A stretch of 64,000 nucleotides of DNA, taken from NCBI RefSeq assembly GCF_003426735.1, contig NZ_QVON01000004.1, positions 409,611-473,610 of the forward strand, given 5' to 3'. Origin of the DNA: Arenibacter sp. P308M17. GTDB taxonomy: Bacteria > Bacteroidota > Bacteroidia > Flavobacteriales > Flavobacteriaceae. Within the stretch, counting starts at the first letter, position 1. The number at the start of each line of letters is the position of its first letter. The notes under the pieces are model-generated. The model was not told the DNA's origin, did not search any database, and saw only the letters and a list, made by a program, of their open reading frames with translations. The position numbers and the translations under genes were made by a program. Shown here piece after piece: positions 46,797 to 55,293 of this stretch.

Positions 46797-47438
46797 TCAG
46801 CAATAACCAAACCTTGTAATCAATCTATGATGTTCCTTCCGGCCAGATTCTGTTAGATTAGGCAAAAGTATTTCCCATATATGTCTCGTCATTTCGCCGT
46901 TTTCCTGATATTTAAAATTGTGGAGCACCTCCTGTTGTGACAACCAGAAAGTAATAATAATACGTATTGTATGTTGTAAGCGGCTATAGTCAAAACCCCC
47001 ATCCCCTTCCAAATAACCCTCCGCAATAAAGTCCATAAACAACTCATTCATTTGTTGTTTTCTTATTTCCAAAGTCTTGGTAATATGTTTGCTTATCTTA
47101 GGAAACGAACGGGATATTTCGAGTACATCCAGATTAAAAAATCTATACTTCAACTGAAATGCTTCAAGCCTAATCAATAATCGATGAAAATATTCCAAGG
47201 ATGTAGAATATTCTTTCCGTGAAAGATAGGTACTGGACATTTCGTTCCGCATCTGCTTATAGATAGCCAACAACACCTCCTCTTTATTTTTGTAATGGTA
47301 GTCAACATTACCATAACTTATCCCCATCTCCGTAGCAATCTGCCTACTTGTAATGCTCTGAACACCATGCTGATTAAATAATTGCACTGCCACTTGGAGA
47401 ATCACGTCCTTGGTCTTTATTTTATTAGTTGTTTTCAT
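46797..47438 (-). CDS. TetR/AcrR family transcriptional regulator
   Basis: A 213-residue TetR protein. The helix-turn-helix is SRQIATEMGISYGNVDYHYK, followed by the usual helix KEEVLLAIYKQMRNEM and a helical ligand domain. It sits at the end of the fucose region, on the same strand as the catabolic genes but separated from them by 235 bp containing large inverted repeats (47492 and 47538), so it has its own promoter. It is the only regulator in this region and is the best candidate for controlling it. Confidence 0.9.
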   Translation of the reverse strand: MKTTNKIKTKDVILQVAVQLFNQHGVQSITSRQIATEMGISYGNVDYHYKNKEEVLLAIYKQMRNEMSSTYLSRKEYSTSLEYFHRLLIRLEAFQLKYRFFNLDVLEISRSFPKISKHITKTLEIRKQQMNELFMDFIAEGYLEGDGGFDYSRLQHTIRIIITFWLSQQEVLHNFKYQENGEMTRHIWEILLPNLTESGRKEHHRLITRFGYC

Positions 47439-47491
47439 GACTTACATTAAAAAAATAACACGATTGAAAAATCCAATTGTTGATCGCAATA

Positions 47492-47521
47492 AGTCTTAAT
47501 ATTGAAAAAATATTAAAGACT
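47492..47521. promoter_or_regulatory. Inverted repeat upstream of tetR (candidate operator)
   Basis: Arms AGTCTTAATATT and AATATTAAAGACT pair except for one extra A, around a five-base centre. It lies 53 bp upstream of the tetR start. Long imperfect dyads are usual for TetR sites, but no second copy of this motif was found elsewhere in the region. Confidence 0.45.
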
Positions 47522-47537
47522 CATTTAAAAAACCCTA

Positions 47538-47557
47538 TGAAATGATTTTTCATTTCA
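47538..47557. promoter_or_regulatory. Second inverted repeat upstream of tetR
   Basis: TGAAATG and CATTTCA are perfect arms around ATTTTT, 100 bp upstream of tetR. It could be an operator or part of the terminator region of the GH95-like gene, which ends at 47674. Confidence 0.4.
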
Positions 47558-47673
47558 ATAGTTTACAAACCACAAAATTGATAAAAAATCTTAAAAGAGC
47601 CGGTTCATTATAATTTTAATTTATTTATCTACAACCGATATAATAAAATCCACTCCATAAAATATTTTAGAGA

Positions 47674-49992
47674 TTACTCTTTTTCCTTAATTAATGCCAT
47701 TTCTCCGGGTTTTGTATTGATCAACAATATATCCCCTTTCCAAGTATAGTCCGTTCTTTCTTGAAAAGAAATCTCCTTATTCGGAAAGGGGTTTTTTAGT
47801 CGTAACTCCCCACCCTTTTCAGAAAAAATCTTTACCCATTTCAATTTTCCTTCCTGTTTTTGCGCGGATATCAAAAAGGCCCCTTCTGCGCGCAATTGGC
47901 TAAAACCCACGTTTTTCCAATCCGATGGGATAGCGGGGAAAAGGCGTACGGTTCCGGTATGGCTCTGTATCAGCATTTCCTGCAGTCCCGCGGCAAAGGC
48001 AAAGTTGCCCTCCAAGGTAAATGGCCTGTAGGTAAAATTGGATTTTCCGGTACCGGATTGGTCGCCGTTGACATGAAAACCATTGGACAGTACAAAGGAA
48101 GTGGCAAAATCCTTTAATGCCTTTGCCGCTCCTTCCCCGTCAAAGGCCCTGGCCTTTAGGTTGCCCAGCCAACTAAAGGAGTAGCCTACCCATTGGCTGC
48201 TACCTGTAGCGTCCAGGTTGGCAATGGTCCTGTTTATAATTTCCGTATCCTTTTCCCCATGGGAAGGATCTATGAGTCCCAGTGGGTGTATGGCCATTAA
48301 ATGGGAAAAATGACGATGTGATTCGTTATAGGGCAGGCCAGGGGAGAACATAAGCCCCTGTTCGTTCACGGCATAATCCGGCCACTCGTTAAGATTGGAG
48401 TTCCATTTATCCGCTTCCTCTTTCAAACCTAGCTCCATGGCCAGTTCTGCCGCATGTGAATAGGTCCACTTGATCAAGGCAAGGTCAAAATTGGTGATCT
48501 CATCGAACCAGGCCTCGCGGGAATTATTGTGGATTTCAGGACTGGAGCTCAAAGGGAGTTTTCGCTTTCCGTCCTTGCCCATTACCGACAACTCGTCAAT
48601 GTGAACGGCCACCTCCCTGATCCACGGATAGGCTTCCTCCTTAAGAAAATCCCTATCCATGGAATAGCGCCAATGTAAATAGAAATGTTGCCCCAGCCAT
48701 GCCCCGACCGTTGGGCCGAAGGAATATTGGATCCAACCGCCCATGGGCTCTCCCGTCAAGGTAGTGACCCCGGGCACATTAAGTCCGTTGGTACCATAGA
48801 ATTCCTTGGTATATTTTTTAAAGCTGGGCTTGTATTTGATCAGCCAGTCCAGAAACCCTTGTTCCAGATCCAGATGATTGCCGGAATAGGTGGGCCAGTA
48901 ACTTAATTGTGTATTTAGGTCATGGTGAAAATCCCCTTTCCAGGGCGGTAGTTTACCGTTGTCCGCTGTCCATACGCTTTGCAGGGATATGGGTGGTGCC
49001 CCCTGCCTTGCAGCCGATCCCAATTTGTACATTTCCATATACCATTGGTTTTGTAAAATGGTATCGGGAACACTTATATTGGATTTTCCCCAAAATGATT
49101 CCCACCAGGACCTATGGCTTTTCATAGAAGCCAACATTCCATCAGAAAAAGAGACATTGACAATTTTCTCGGCGCTTAGATGCCTTTCATTTTTTGATTT
49201 TCTTGAACTCATACTCCAACTACCTTCCAATACATTCTCAGTCTGTCTCCATTGGGTATGTAACTGATATTCAAATCCGGACCACCCACTTTGATCGTAA
49301 GAAATGGAATTTTCAGTTTCTTCTATTTTACCTTGCCCATAACCCAATCTTCGCAAATCCTGTCCGGTTACCGGATCTCCCTTTCCAGTGGTTTCTTTCA
49401 ATGCATAGGTCGGGGGGGATATGGTAGGCCTTAAAAGCGTTGGGAGATTTTCAAATCGGTACCAACCAATAGGTTCTGTGGCGTGGACAAAGGTTTTAAG
49501 GACTGCTCCGTTTTTCCAACGTACCTCGCAAATGGCGTTTTTCAACATTAGTTTTACCGATGCTACCTCTCCTAGACTACTAATGTCAAATTCTATGGCA
49601 GCTCCCGGTATTTTGGATGGGGCCGGTAAATTATCATATGGGGCATCATATTTATCCTGAACATTTTTATAAGTATTGTTTTCCCATTCTTTTTTCACCC
49701 AATCAAAGTCGAATTCCTCAAAATTCAAGTTTTCCATTGGGCGCAGATCCCAGAGGTCTGCCCTATCCAATGAAAATCGTAATTTCCCGTCTTTCTGCCA
49801 GATCAACGCACCTAAGGTTGCATTGCCCAGGGGTATGGCCTCATCCCATGTTTTAGCCAATTCCTTAAATGTGGGTTCGTATTTTGGCAATTCATTATTT
49901 TTATCAAAATTTTGTTTTTGACAGCCTGCCATTGTAAAAAGAAACAAGACGGAAAATAAGCTTAGGTTAAAAAATCCCTTTTTATAATACAT
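47674..49992 (-). CDS. GH95-like glycoside hydrolase (alpha-L-fucosidase/galactosidase family), lipoprotein, divergent catalytic residues
   Basis: A 772-residue outer lipoprotein (lipobox FTMAGC, C24) with the GH95 layout: N-terminal beta domain (WDEAIPLGNATLGALIW), then the (alpha/alpha)6 barrel with ISLQSVWTADNGKLPPWKGD, SYWPTYSGNH, SSSPEIHNNS, YNESHRHFSHLMAIHPLGLI and EGNFAFAAGLQEMLIQSH. The expected acid glutamate is kept (E486). But the family N-x-N pair reads D358-L-N360, and the D-G-N-F aspartate is E661-G-N-F. It may thus act by a changed base arrangement or on another bond. It is the last enzyme gene of the minus-strand cluster. Confidence 0.82.
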   Translation of the reverse strand: MYYKKGFFNLSLFSVLFLFTMAGCQKQNFDKNNELPKYEPTFKELAKTWDEAIPLGNATLGALIWQKDGKLRFSLDRADLWDLRPMENLNFEEFDFDWVKKEWENNTYKNVQDKYDAPYDNLPAPSKIPGAAIEFDISSLGEVASVKLMLKNAICEVRWKNGAVLKTFVHATEPIGWYRFENLPTLLRPTISPPTYALKETTGKGDPVTGQDLRRLGYGQGKIEETENSISYDQSGWSGFEYQLHTQWRQTENVLEGSWSMSSRKSKNERHLSAEKIVNVSFSDGMLASMKSHRSWWESFWGKSNISVPDTILQNQWYMEMYKLGSAARQGAPPISLQSVWTADNGKLPPWKGDFHHDLNTQLSYWPTYSGNHLDLEQGFLDWLIKYKPSFKKYTKEFYGTNGLNVPGVTTLTGEPMGGWIQYSFGPTVGAWLGQHFYLHWRYSMDRDFLKEEAYPWIREVAVHIDELSVMGKDGKRKLPLSSSPEIHNNSREAWFDEITNFDLALIKWTYSHAAELAMELGLKEEADKWNSNLNEWPDYAVNEQGLMFSPGLPYNESHRHFSHLMAIHPLGLIDPSHGEKDTEIINRTIANLDATGSSQWVGYSFSWLGNLKARAFDGEGAAKALKDFATSFVLSNGFHVNGDQSGTGKSNFTYRPFTLEGNFAFAAGLQEMLIQSHTGTVRLFPAIPSDWKNVGFSQLRAEGAFLISAQKQEGKLKWVKIFSEKGGELRLKNPFPNKEISFQERTDYTWKGDILLINTKPGEMALIKEKE

Positions 49993-50022
49993 GAAACAAG
50001 TTTTAATGATAATATAGCTATT

Positions 50023-51480
50023 TTATTCTTTATAATCGGGGTTGGGTATAGGCATTTGCGCACCTACTTCCTTTCTCCACGCATGCAATAACCCCTTCAT
50101 TTCTTTCACTTTTTTGGGCATTTTAGTGGACAGATCATGTTGTTCCGAGATATCGGTTTCCAGATCGTATAGTTCAACTTCCATATCCTCAAAAAATGCT
50201 ATCAACTTGTATTTGCCCATCCTTACTGCAGCTGCAGGCCTACCGCCCAACCCCCCACTATAATGGGGATAATGCCAGAAAATGGCTTGTCTATCGATTC
50301 TTTCCTTACTAAATAATGCCGGTTTTAAACTATTCCCGTCAATATGTTGCTCTGGTAGCATTTTTATTCCGGCCAGATCTATAAATGTTGGATAAAAATC
50401 CGTTCCCGTTACAGGCTCGTCCGACCTACTACCGGGAACAACCCTTCCTGGCCAACATACTATTAGCGGTTCACGGATTCCACCTTCGTACAAATGTCCT
50501 TTACCGGCCCTTAGGGGCAAATTGGAAGTTGGGATAGGATTTGGATTCCTATTGGTCGCCATCCCGCCGTTATCGGATGTAAATACAATGATCGTATTTT
50601 TATCAAGTCCCAGTTGTTTAATAGCCTTCAACAACCGACCAATATTTTCATCCATGCTTTCCACCATGGCCGCATAAACGGGGTCATTTTGGTGGTTTTT
50701 AAAATAGGTCGTTCCCTGTTGTACCAACTCCTTGCCATTAAAATTCATATTTTGGAGCTTCTTCCTATATTTTTCCACTTTTTCCGGTTTTCCCTGTAAA
50801 GGCAAGTGAACGGAATAAAACGAAAGAAAGGCCAAAAATGGATTCCCTTGTTCCTCCTTCATAAATGAAATTGTCTCATTGACAAGTCGATCCGTAAGAT
50901 ACTCGCCATCGGGACCATCGGGCAACTGTGGGTTATTGTAAGGAGAGAAATAACTGGAAGGATGACCTGTATGGTTTCCTCCAATATTTATATCAAATCC
51001 ATGATATTCCGGATAAAACGCTTCCTCTCCCAAATGCCATTTACCAGCAAAAAATGTTTTGTAACCTCCCTGTTGCATGGCCTCTGCCAAAGTAAACTCC
51101 TCCATTGCCAGCTCGGTTTTAAAGGGTTTCGCCATCAGTTTTTCGGTCCTTGAAGGAGGGTTTCCAGGTATCCAATCCGTAAGATGCAATCTCGCAGGGT
51201 GTTTGCCGCTTAGGATAGCTGCGCGTGACGGGGAACATATCGGAGAAGCTGCATAGGCATTGGTAAACACCATGCTCTCCGAAGCAAGCTTATCCAGGTT
51301 TGGGGTCTCATAAAATTCACTCCCCATAAATCCCAAATCCCTCCAGCCCAGGTCATCGGCAAGAATAAATATGATGTTTGGTTTCCTTGATAGTTCAGAA
51401 TTGGTGCAACCAACTTGGAGGAACAAGGAAACCAACATTACCCTATAATGGATTTTATTACAAATCGTTTTTATAAGCAT
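50023..51480 (-). CDS. Sulfatase (S1 family), lipoprotein
   Basis: A 485-residue formylglycine sulfatase. Lipobox LQVGC (C25), metal motif FILADDLGWRDLG, formylglycine motif CSPSRAAILSG (C82), and FAGKWHLGE, FTSDNGGM later. Its place between the GH95-like enzyme and two fucosidases suggests that it removes sulfate from fucose or a fucose-bearing glycan. It needs a formylglycine-generating enzyme, which is not seen in the window. It follows the GH29 gene by about 160 bp. Confidence 0.92.
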   Translation of the reverse strand: MLIKTICNKIHYRVMLVSLFLQVGCTNSELSRKPNIIFILADDLGWRDLGFMGSEFYETPNLDKLASESMVFTNAYAASPICSPSRAAILSGKHPARLHLTDWIPGNPPSRTEKLMAKPFKTELAMEEFTLAEAMQQGGYKTFFAGKWHLGEEAFYPEYHGFDINIGGNHTGHPSSYFSPYNNPQLPDGPDGEYLTDRLVNETISFMKEEQGNPFLAFLSFYSVHLPLQGKPEKVEKYRKKLQNMNFNGKELVQQGTTYFKNHQNDPVYAAMVESMDENIGRLLKAIKQLGLDKNTIIVFTSDNGGMATNRNPNPIPTSNLPLRAGKGHLYEGGIREPLIVCWPGRVVPGSRSDEPVTGTDFYPTFIDLAGIKMLPEQHIDGNSLKPALFSKERIDRQAIFWHYPHYSGGLGGRPAAAVRMGKYKLIAFFEDMEVELYDLETDISEQHDLSTKMPKKVKEMKGLLHAWRKEVGAQMPIPNPDYKE

Positions 51481-51641
51481 ATAAATGGATTTATTTGTCC
51501 TTGATACGATATACCGAAAACCTTAAAACAAATATCTTGTTGGACATAGCCTAATTTTTTAATCTTAATTATTTTGGCGTGTAATGATTTACAGGAATAC
51601 AATCCTTTTTCCAGAATCAGTTATTTTATAAATGTAAAACT

Positions 51642-53030
51642 CTAATTTTTATGTACTTCGATTTTTTTGATCTTGGGGGTTCCTATTGCTGATTTAATAA
51701 CTAAGCGCATCCGGGTCACTTCAATATCATCAAAAACATGTATAAACTTATGCCCGATAACCGAGCCTTTAAAAATCGTCCGCCAACCTTTGGATGTTTT
51801 GCCTTCCAGCTCAAAGGTACGCACGCGTTCACCCTGTGAAATATCCTCCATTACAACTACTTGGTTTATTATTTGACGTTCGAGAAGTTTTAAATTTATC
51901 GTTTTTCCAGCACCCGAAGTGGAAGCGATCGGATTTGAAAACCGCCGATTGATCTCATCCCCAAATTCTTTGAGGCGCTTTACATCGGGCTGGGGCAGCA
52001 AACCTTCAGGGTCCGGTGTTAGTCCCATAATCAGGGTTGTATTGTAGCCTACGGAATTATAGTACATATTTACCAAATCGTCCAACGGATATATCGTATG
52101 TTCCCGATTTGGTTCCCAGAACCAATCGTGGCCACCTTTACCGCGCAAAGGGGCATCGCTCATAGCGGGCATATAATAAACCCCATCAGGGTCCCCTTTC
52201 TTCAAGAGTTGGAAATTATTGGCCCCTATTTCCTTTTTGGCCGATTCCCCTGCTCCAATGGCCCTATAGGGAAAGGTGCCCCAACTTGGATAGGGAACCG
52301 TACCTGTTTCGCTACCGCCCCATCTTATATCTGCACGTTGAAGGTTGTGATAGAAAAGACCATTGGGCTGATATTTCTCAAAAACGGAAAGAACGTCAGG
52401 ACCACCCTGCTCTGGACCGTGGGCGCCGCCATCGAACCAGACCATTGCCCATTCCCCGTAATTGGCAAATATCTCTTCCACAATTTTTTCTATCGTCCTG
52501 TTATAATAGGCCTGTCTGTTTCGGCTAAACTCGCTATCTCCCTGTACCTTAAAGTCATGTATTCCATAATAGGCGTTCCATCGCGTTCCAATATAGACCC
52601 CGGGAAGAATTCCGTACTTTTCACAAGATGCCTTAAAATCCCTAAGAATATCGCCTTTTCCGTCCTGCCAGCTCAGGGCTTTCATAGAATAGGGGGTTGC
52701 ATTACTTTGGTGAAAAAAGAAACCGGTCTCGTGACTGACCGTAAAAATGGCAATTTTAAATCCGGCATCCCTTATGGCTTTTATCCACTGATCCATATCA
52801 TAATTTTCCGGATTAAAGGTGTTGTAATCCTCTACCGGAGTTATTCTAACCTCTTTCTGAACATAGAATTCCCCGTCAAATACATGCATGTCCCAACAGA
52901 CCAAAGCTGCCAGTTCTGCGTTTTGCCATTGTAACTGTGCGGGAGTAGGTATGGGAACCTGATGTTGCGCCCCTATTTTTAGACATAGGAAGAAAAACAA
53001 ATTCACCGTAAGTAAAAACCTATTGTTCAT
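51642..53030 (-). CDS. GH29-like alpha-L-fucosidase, copy 1
   Basis: A 462-residue exported enzyme (signal MNNRFLLTVNLFFFLCLKIG ending GAQ) with the GH29 barrel and a C-terminal beta domain (INQVVVMEDISQGERVRTFE). The likely nucleophile is the aspartate in MVWFDGGAHG (D200 from this start). The loop usually read as KHHDGF is SHETGF here, so one fucose-binding histidine is replaced by glutamate. An ATG at 53060, directly after the SGNH gene's stop, is possible but would precede the signal by ten residues. It is a paralogue of the gene at 53778. Confidence 0.87.
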   Translation of the reverse strand: MNNRFLLTVNLFFFLCLKIGAQHQVPIPTPAQLQWQNAELAALVCWDMHVFDGEFYVQKEVRITPVEDYNTFNPENYDMDQWIKAIRDAGFKIAIFTVSHETGFFFHQSNATPYSMKALSWQDGKGDILRDFKASCEKYGILPGVYIGTRWNAYYGIHDFKVQGDSEFSRNRQAYYNRTIEKIVEEIFANYGEWAMVWFDGGAHGPEQGGPDVLSVFEKYQPNGLFYHNLQRADIRWGGSETGTVPYPSWGTFPYRAIGAGESAKKEIGANNFQLLKKGDPDGVYYMPAMSDAPLRGKGGHDWFWEPNREHTIYPLDDLVNMYYNSVGYNTTLIMGLTPDPEGLLPQPDVKRLKEFGDEINRRFSNPIASTSGAGKTINLKLLERQIINQVVVMEDISQGERVRTFELEGKTSKGWRTIFKGSVIGHKFIHVFDDIEVTRMRLVIKSAIGTPKIKKIEVHKN

Positions 53031-53060
53031 TGGTCTATTTTTTAAGATTGAGAGGGGCAT

Positions 53061-53774
53061 TTATTCTTTTAATTTTTGAAACACCAATTCGGCAATAGCT
53101 AGGTAACCGGCCTTGTTAGGGTGCACGCCGTCTTCTTGGGTAAATAGCTCGGGCCTATGGTCCAACGGTTTATTGAGATCAATAAACTTTACCTCCTTTT
53201 CATCCACAACCTTATTTATGAGTCCGATAAGCTCCTGAAGTCTTGGCTTTCGGATGGTCAGCCCTTCTACACGTGTACTGTCCAAACCGGGAGTTTCCAA
53301 AACCATTGGGGTGGGAGCACATACAAAGACTTGTTGTTTGGATGGCATTTTAGAAAGTTCATCGATAAGATCTCGATAATCGCTTTCAAATTCATCCATG
53401 AACTCCCAGCACTTTCTATCCCCACAGGTTCCCATACCACAGGTATCGTTCGTACCAAGACTAATGACAATAATATCTGGGTTGGCCCCCTTTATTTTTG
53501 GGAGTTCGTTCCACACGTTCGGATTGCCCTTTCTAATTAGCGTGCAACTCCCCACCCCAAAGTTTTTCACTAAATAATCCTCCCCTAGAAGCACTTGCAA
53601 TTGGGCGGGATAGGAGTGCTGATCACGATCTTCGAGCCGTGCCCCATAGGTAATGCTATCCCCTACACATGCCACTATTATCTTTTTTTTAGAACAACTT
53701 TCAACATTAAAAAATACTAGTACTAGAGCGGTATATGTTACAAGGCGTTTAATATATTTTTCTACATTTTGCAT
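53061..53774 (-). CDS. SGNH/GDSL hydrolase, lipoprotein
   Basis: A 237-residue esterase-fold protein. Lipobox NVESC (C27), nucleophile serine in VGDSITYGA (S40), the oxyanion block GTNDT near residue 108 and the Asp-His pair in DGVHPN near 215. Placed exactly between two fucosidases with gaps of 30 bp or less, it most likely removes acetyl or other acyl groups from the same glycan so that the fucosidases can act. The acyl substrate is inferred from context only. Confidence 0.88.
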   Translation of the reverse strand: MQNVEKYIKRLVTYTALVLVFFNVESCSKKKIIVACVGDSITYGARLEDRDQHSYPAQLQVLLGEDYLVKNFGVGSCTLIRKGNPNVWNELPKIKGANPDIIVISLGTNDTCGMGTCGDRKCWEFMDEFESDYRDLIDELSKMPSKQQVFVCAPTPMVLETPGLDSTRVEGLTIRKPRLQELIGLINKVVDEKEVKFIDLNKPLDHRPELFTQEDGVHPNKAGYLAIAELVFQKLKE

Positions 53775-53777
53775 AGA

Positions 53778-55160
53778 CTAGTCATTTATGTGAAAAACTT
53801 CAAAACCTAGAATTAGTGGATCTCCTTTTGATTCGTTGATGGAGAGACGAATGTGGGATACCTCAATTCCGTCAAAAACATGGATGAACTTGTGCCCAAT
53901 ACTGGACCCTTGGAATAAAGTTTGCCATCCGTCTTCTGTTTTGCCCTCCAAAACAAATTTCCTTATCCGCTCCCCTTTGGATATATCTTCCTGTAAAACA
54001 ATTTGGTTGATTTTCGTCTTTCCCTTTAATTTAAGGGTGAATCTTTTGCCCTTTCCAGAGATTTCGGCCAAGGGGCTGCCAAAGCGGCGTGTTATTTCAT
54101 CTCCCCATTCCTTCAAACGTTTTACATCGGGCTGGGGCAGCAACCCGTTAGGGTCTGGTGTAAGTCCCATAATCAGTGTGGTATTGTGGCCTACTGAATT
54201 ATAGTACATATCCATGAGATTTTCCAAGGGAAAGATGTGCTCTTCATCACCAGGTTCCCAAAACCATTCGTGCCTTCCGTTATATCCCCGCAAGGGTGCG
54301 TCGGACATGGCGGGGATATAATAAGCGCCATCTGGATTACCGTATTTTAGAGGCCTAAACCCAACATCGTCATCCCTATTATTGAACCATGCAGGAGTTT
54401 CGTAGGTTCCCCAGCAAGGATATGGTACTGTCCCGGATTCACTTCCACCCCAGCGTATATCTGCCCTCTGCAGGTTATGATAAAACAGGCCGTTAGGTTG
54501 TAGTTCCTCAAAAATTGAAAGTACATCGGGGCCACCCTGTTCAGGACCATGCGCCCCTCCGTCAAACCAAACTATGGCAAGATCTCCGTAATTGGAACAG
54601 AGTTCCCTTACCATGCCTTCACACATTCTATTATAATACTCCTGTCTGTTTTTTGAAAATTCCGTATTGCCCTGTACTTTAAAGTCATGTATCCCGTAAA
54701 AAGAGTTCCAGCGTATTCCTATATAAATACCGGGAGCAATACCATACTTGCGACATGATTTAACAAAATCACCAACAATGTCTCCCTTTCCATCACGCCA
54801 TTCCACCGCCTTTAAACTGTAGGGATTAACCTTGCTCTGATATAGTGCAAATCCGGTTTCATGGGTGGCCGTTAAAATCGCCACCTTAAAACCGGCATCT
54901 TTTGCTGCTTTTACCCATTGGTCGGTATCAAGTTTTACCGGGTTAAAAATATTGTAATCCTGTATTGGGGTTATCCTATTTTGGGCCTGGTTGTAAGGCT
55001 CTCCATCAAAGACATGAAGATCGTAATGGAATACCGCCGCAAGTTCGGCATTTTGCCATTTTAGTTGGGCCGGAGTGGGCAAAGGCACCACTGCTTTTTC
55101 CTGTGCCATACAGGAAAAGGCCAGCACTGTCATTAAGATCGTATTTAATATTATTTTCAT
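53778..55160 (-). CDS. GH29-like alpha-L-fucosidase, copy 2
   Basis: A 460-residue paralogue of the gene at 51642. Signal peptide MKIILNTILMTVLAFSCMAQ; the cysteine in FSCMAQ also makes a lipoprotein form possible. The nucleophile aspartate is D200 in IVWFDGGAHG. The fucose-loop reads THETGF (H100-E101), the same change as in copy 1, so the change is ancestral to the pair. C-terminal domain INQIVLQEDISKGERIRKFV. The two copies share long identical stretches, such as the GPEQGGPDVLS and FYHNLQRADIRWGGSE blocks, yet are clearly diverged, suggesting different linkages. Confidence 0.87.
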   Translation of the reverse strand: MKIILNTILMTVLAFSCMAQEKAVVPLPTPAQLKWQNAELAAVFHYDLHVFDGEPYNQAQNRITPIQDYNIFNPVKLDTDQWVKAAKDAGFKVAILTATHETGFALYQSKVNPYSLKAVEWRDGKGDIVGDFVKSCRKYGIAPGIYIGIRWNSFYGIHDFKVQGNTEFSKNRQEYYNRMCEGMVRELCSNYGDLAIVWFDGGAHGPEQGGPDVLSIFEELQPNGLFYHNLQRADIRWGGSESGTVPYPCWGTYETPAWFNNRDDDVGFRPLKYGNPDGAYYIPAMSDAPLRGYNGRHEWFWEPGDEEHIFPLENLMDMYYNSVGHNTTLIMGLTPDPNGLLPQPDVKRLKEWGDEITRRFGSPLAEISGKGKRFTLKLKGKTKINQIVLQEDISKGERIRKFVLEGKTEDGWQTLFQGSSIGHKFIHVFDGIEVSHIRLSINESKGDPLILGFEVFHIND

Positions 55161-55293
55161 TTCTTATATTTTAAAATATAACTTGTTGTACTTTGAAGCA
55201 CCCAATTGTTTCGGCATCCCTTCAAGAAAAATTTTTGCCCATTATTTCTAAAACCCCAGTGTGGTGGTCCAAAAGAAAGATGACCACACTAGA

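Noticed and set aside
52098..52934. 278-codon plus-strand frame opposite the GH29 gene
   Set aside because: Complement shadow of a strongly conserved glycosidase; no start context or family likeness.
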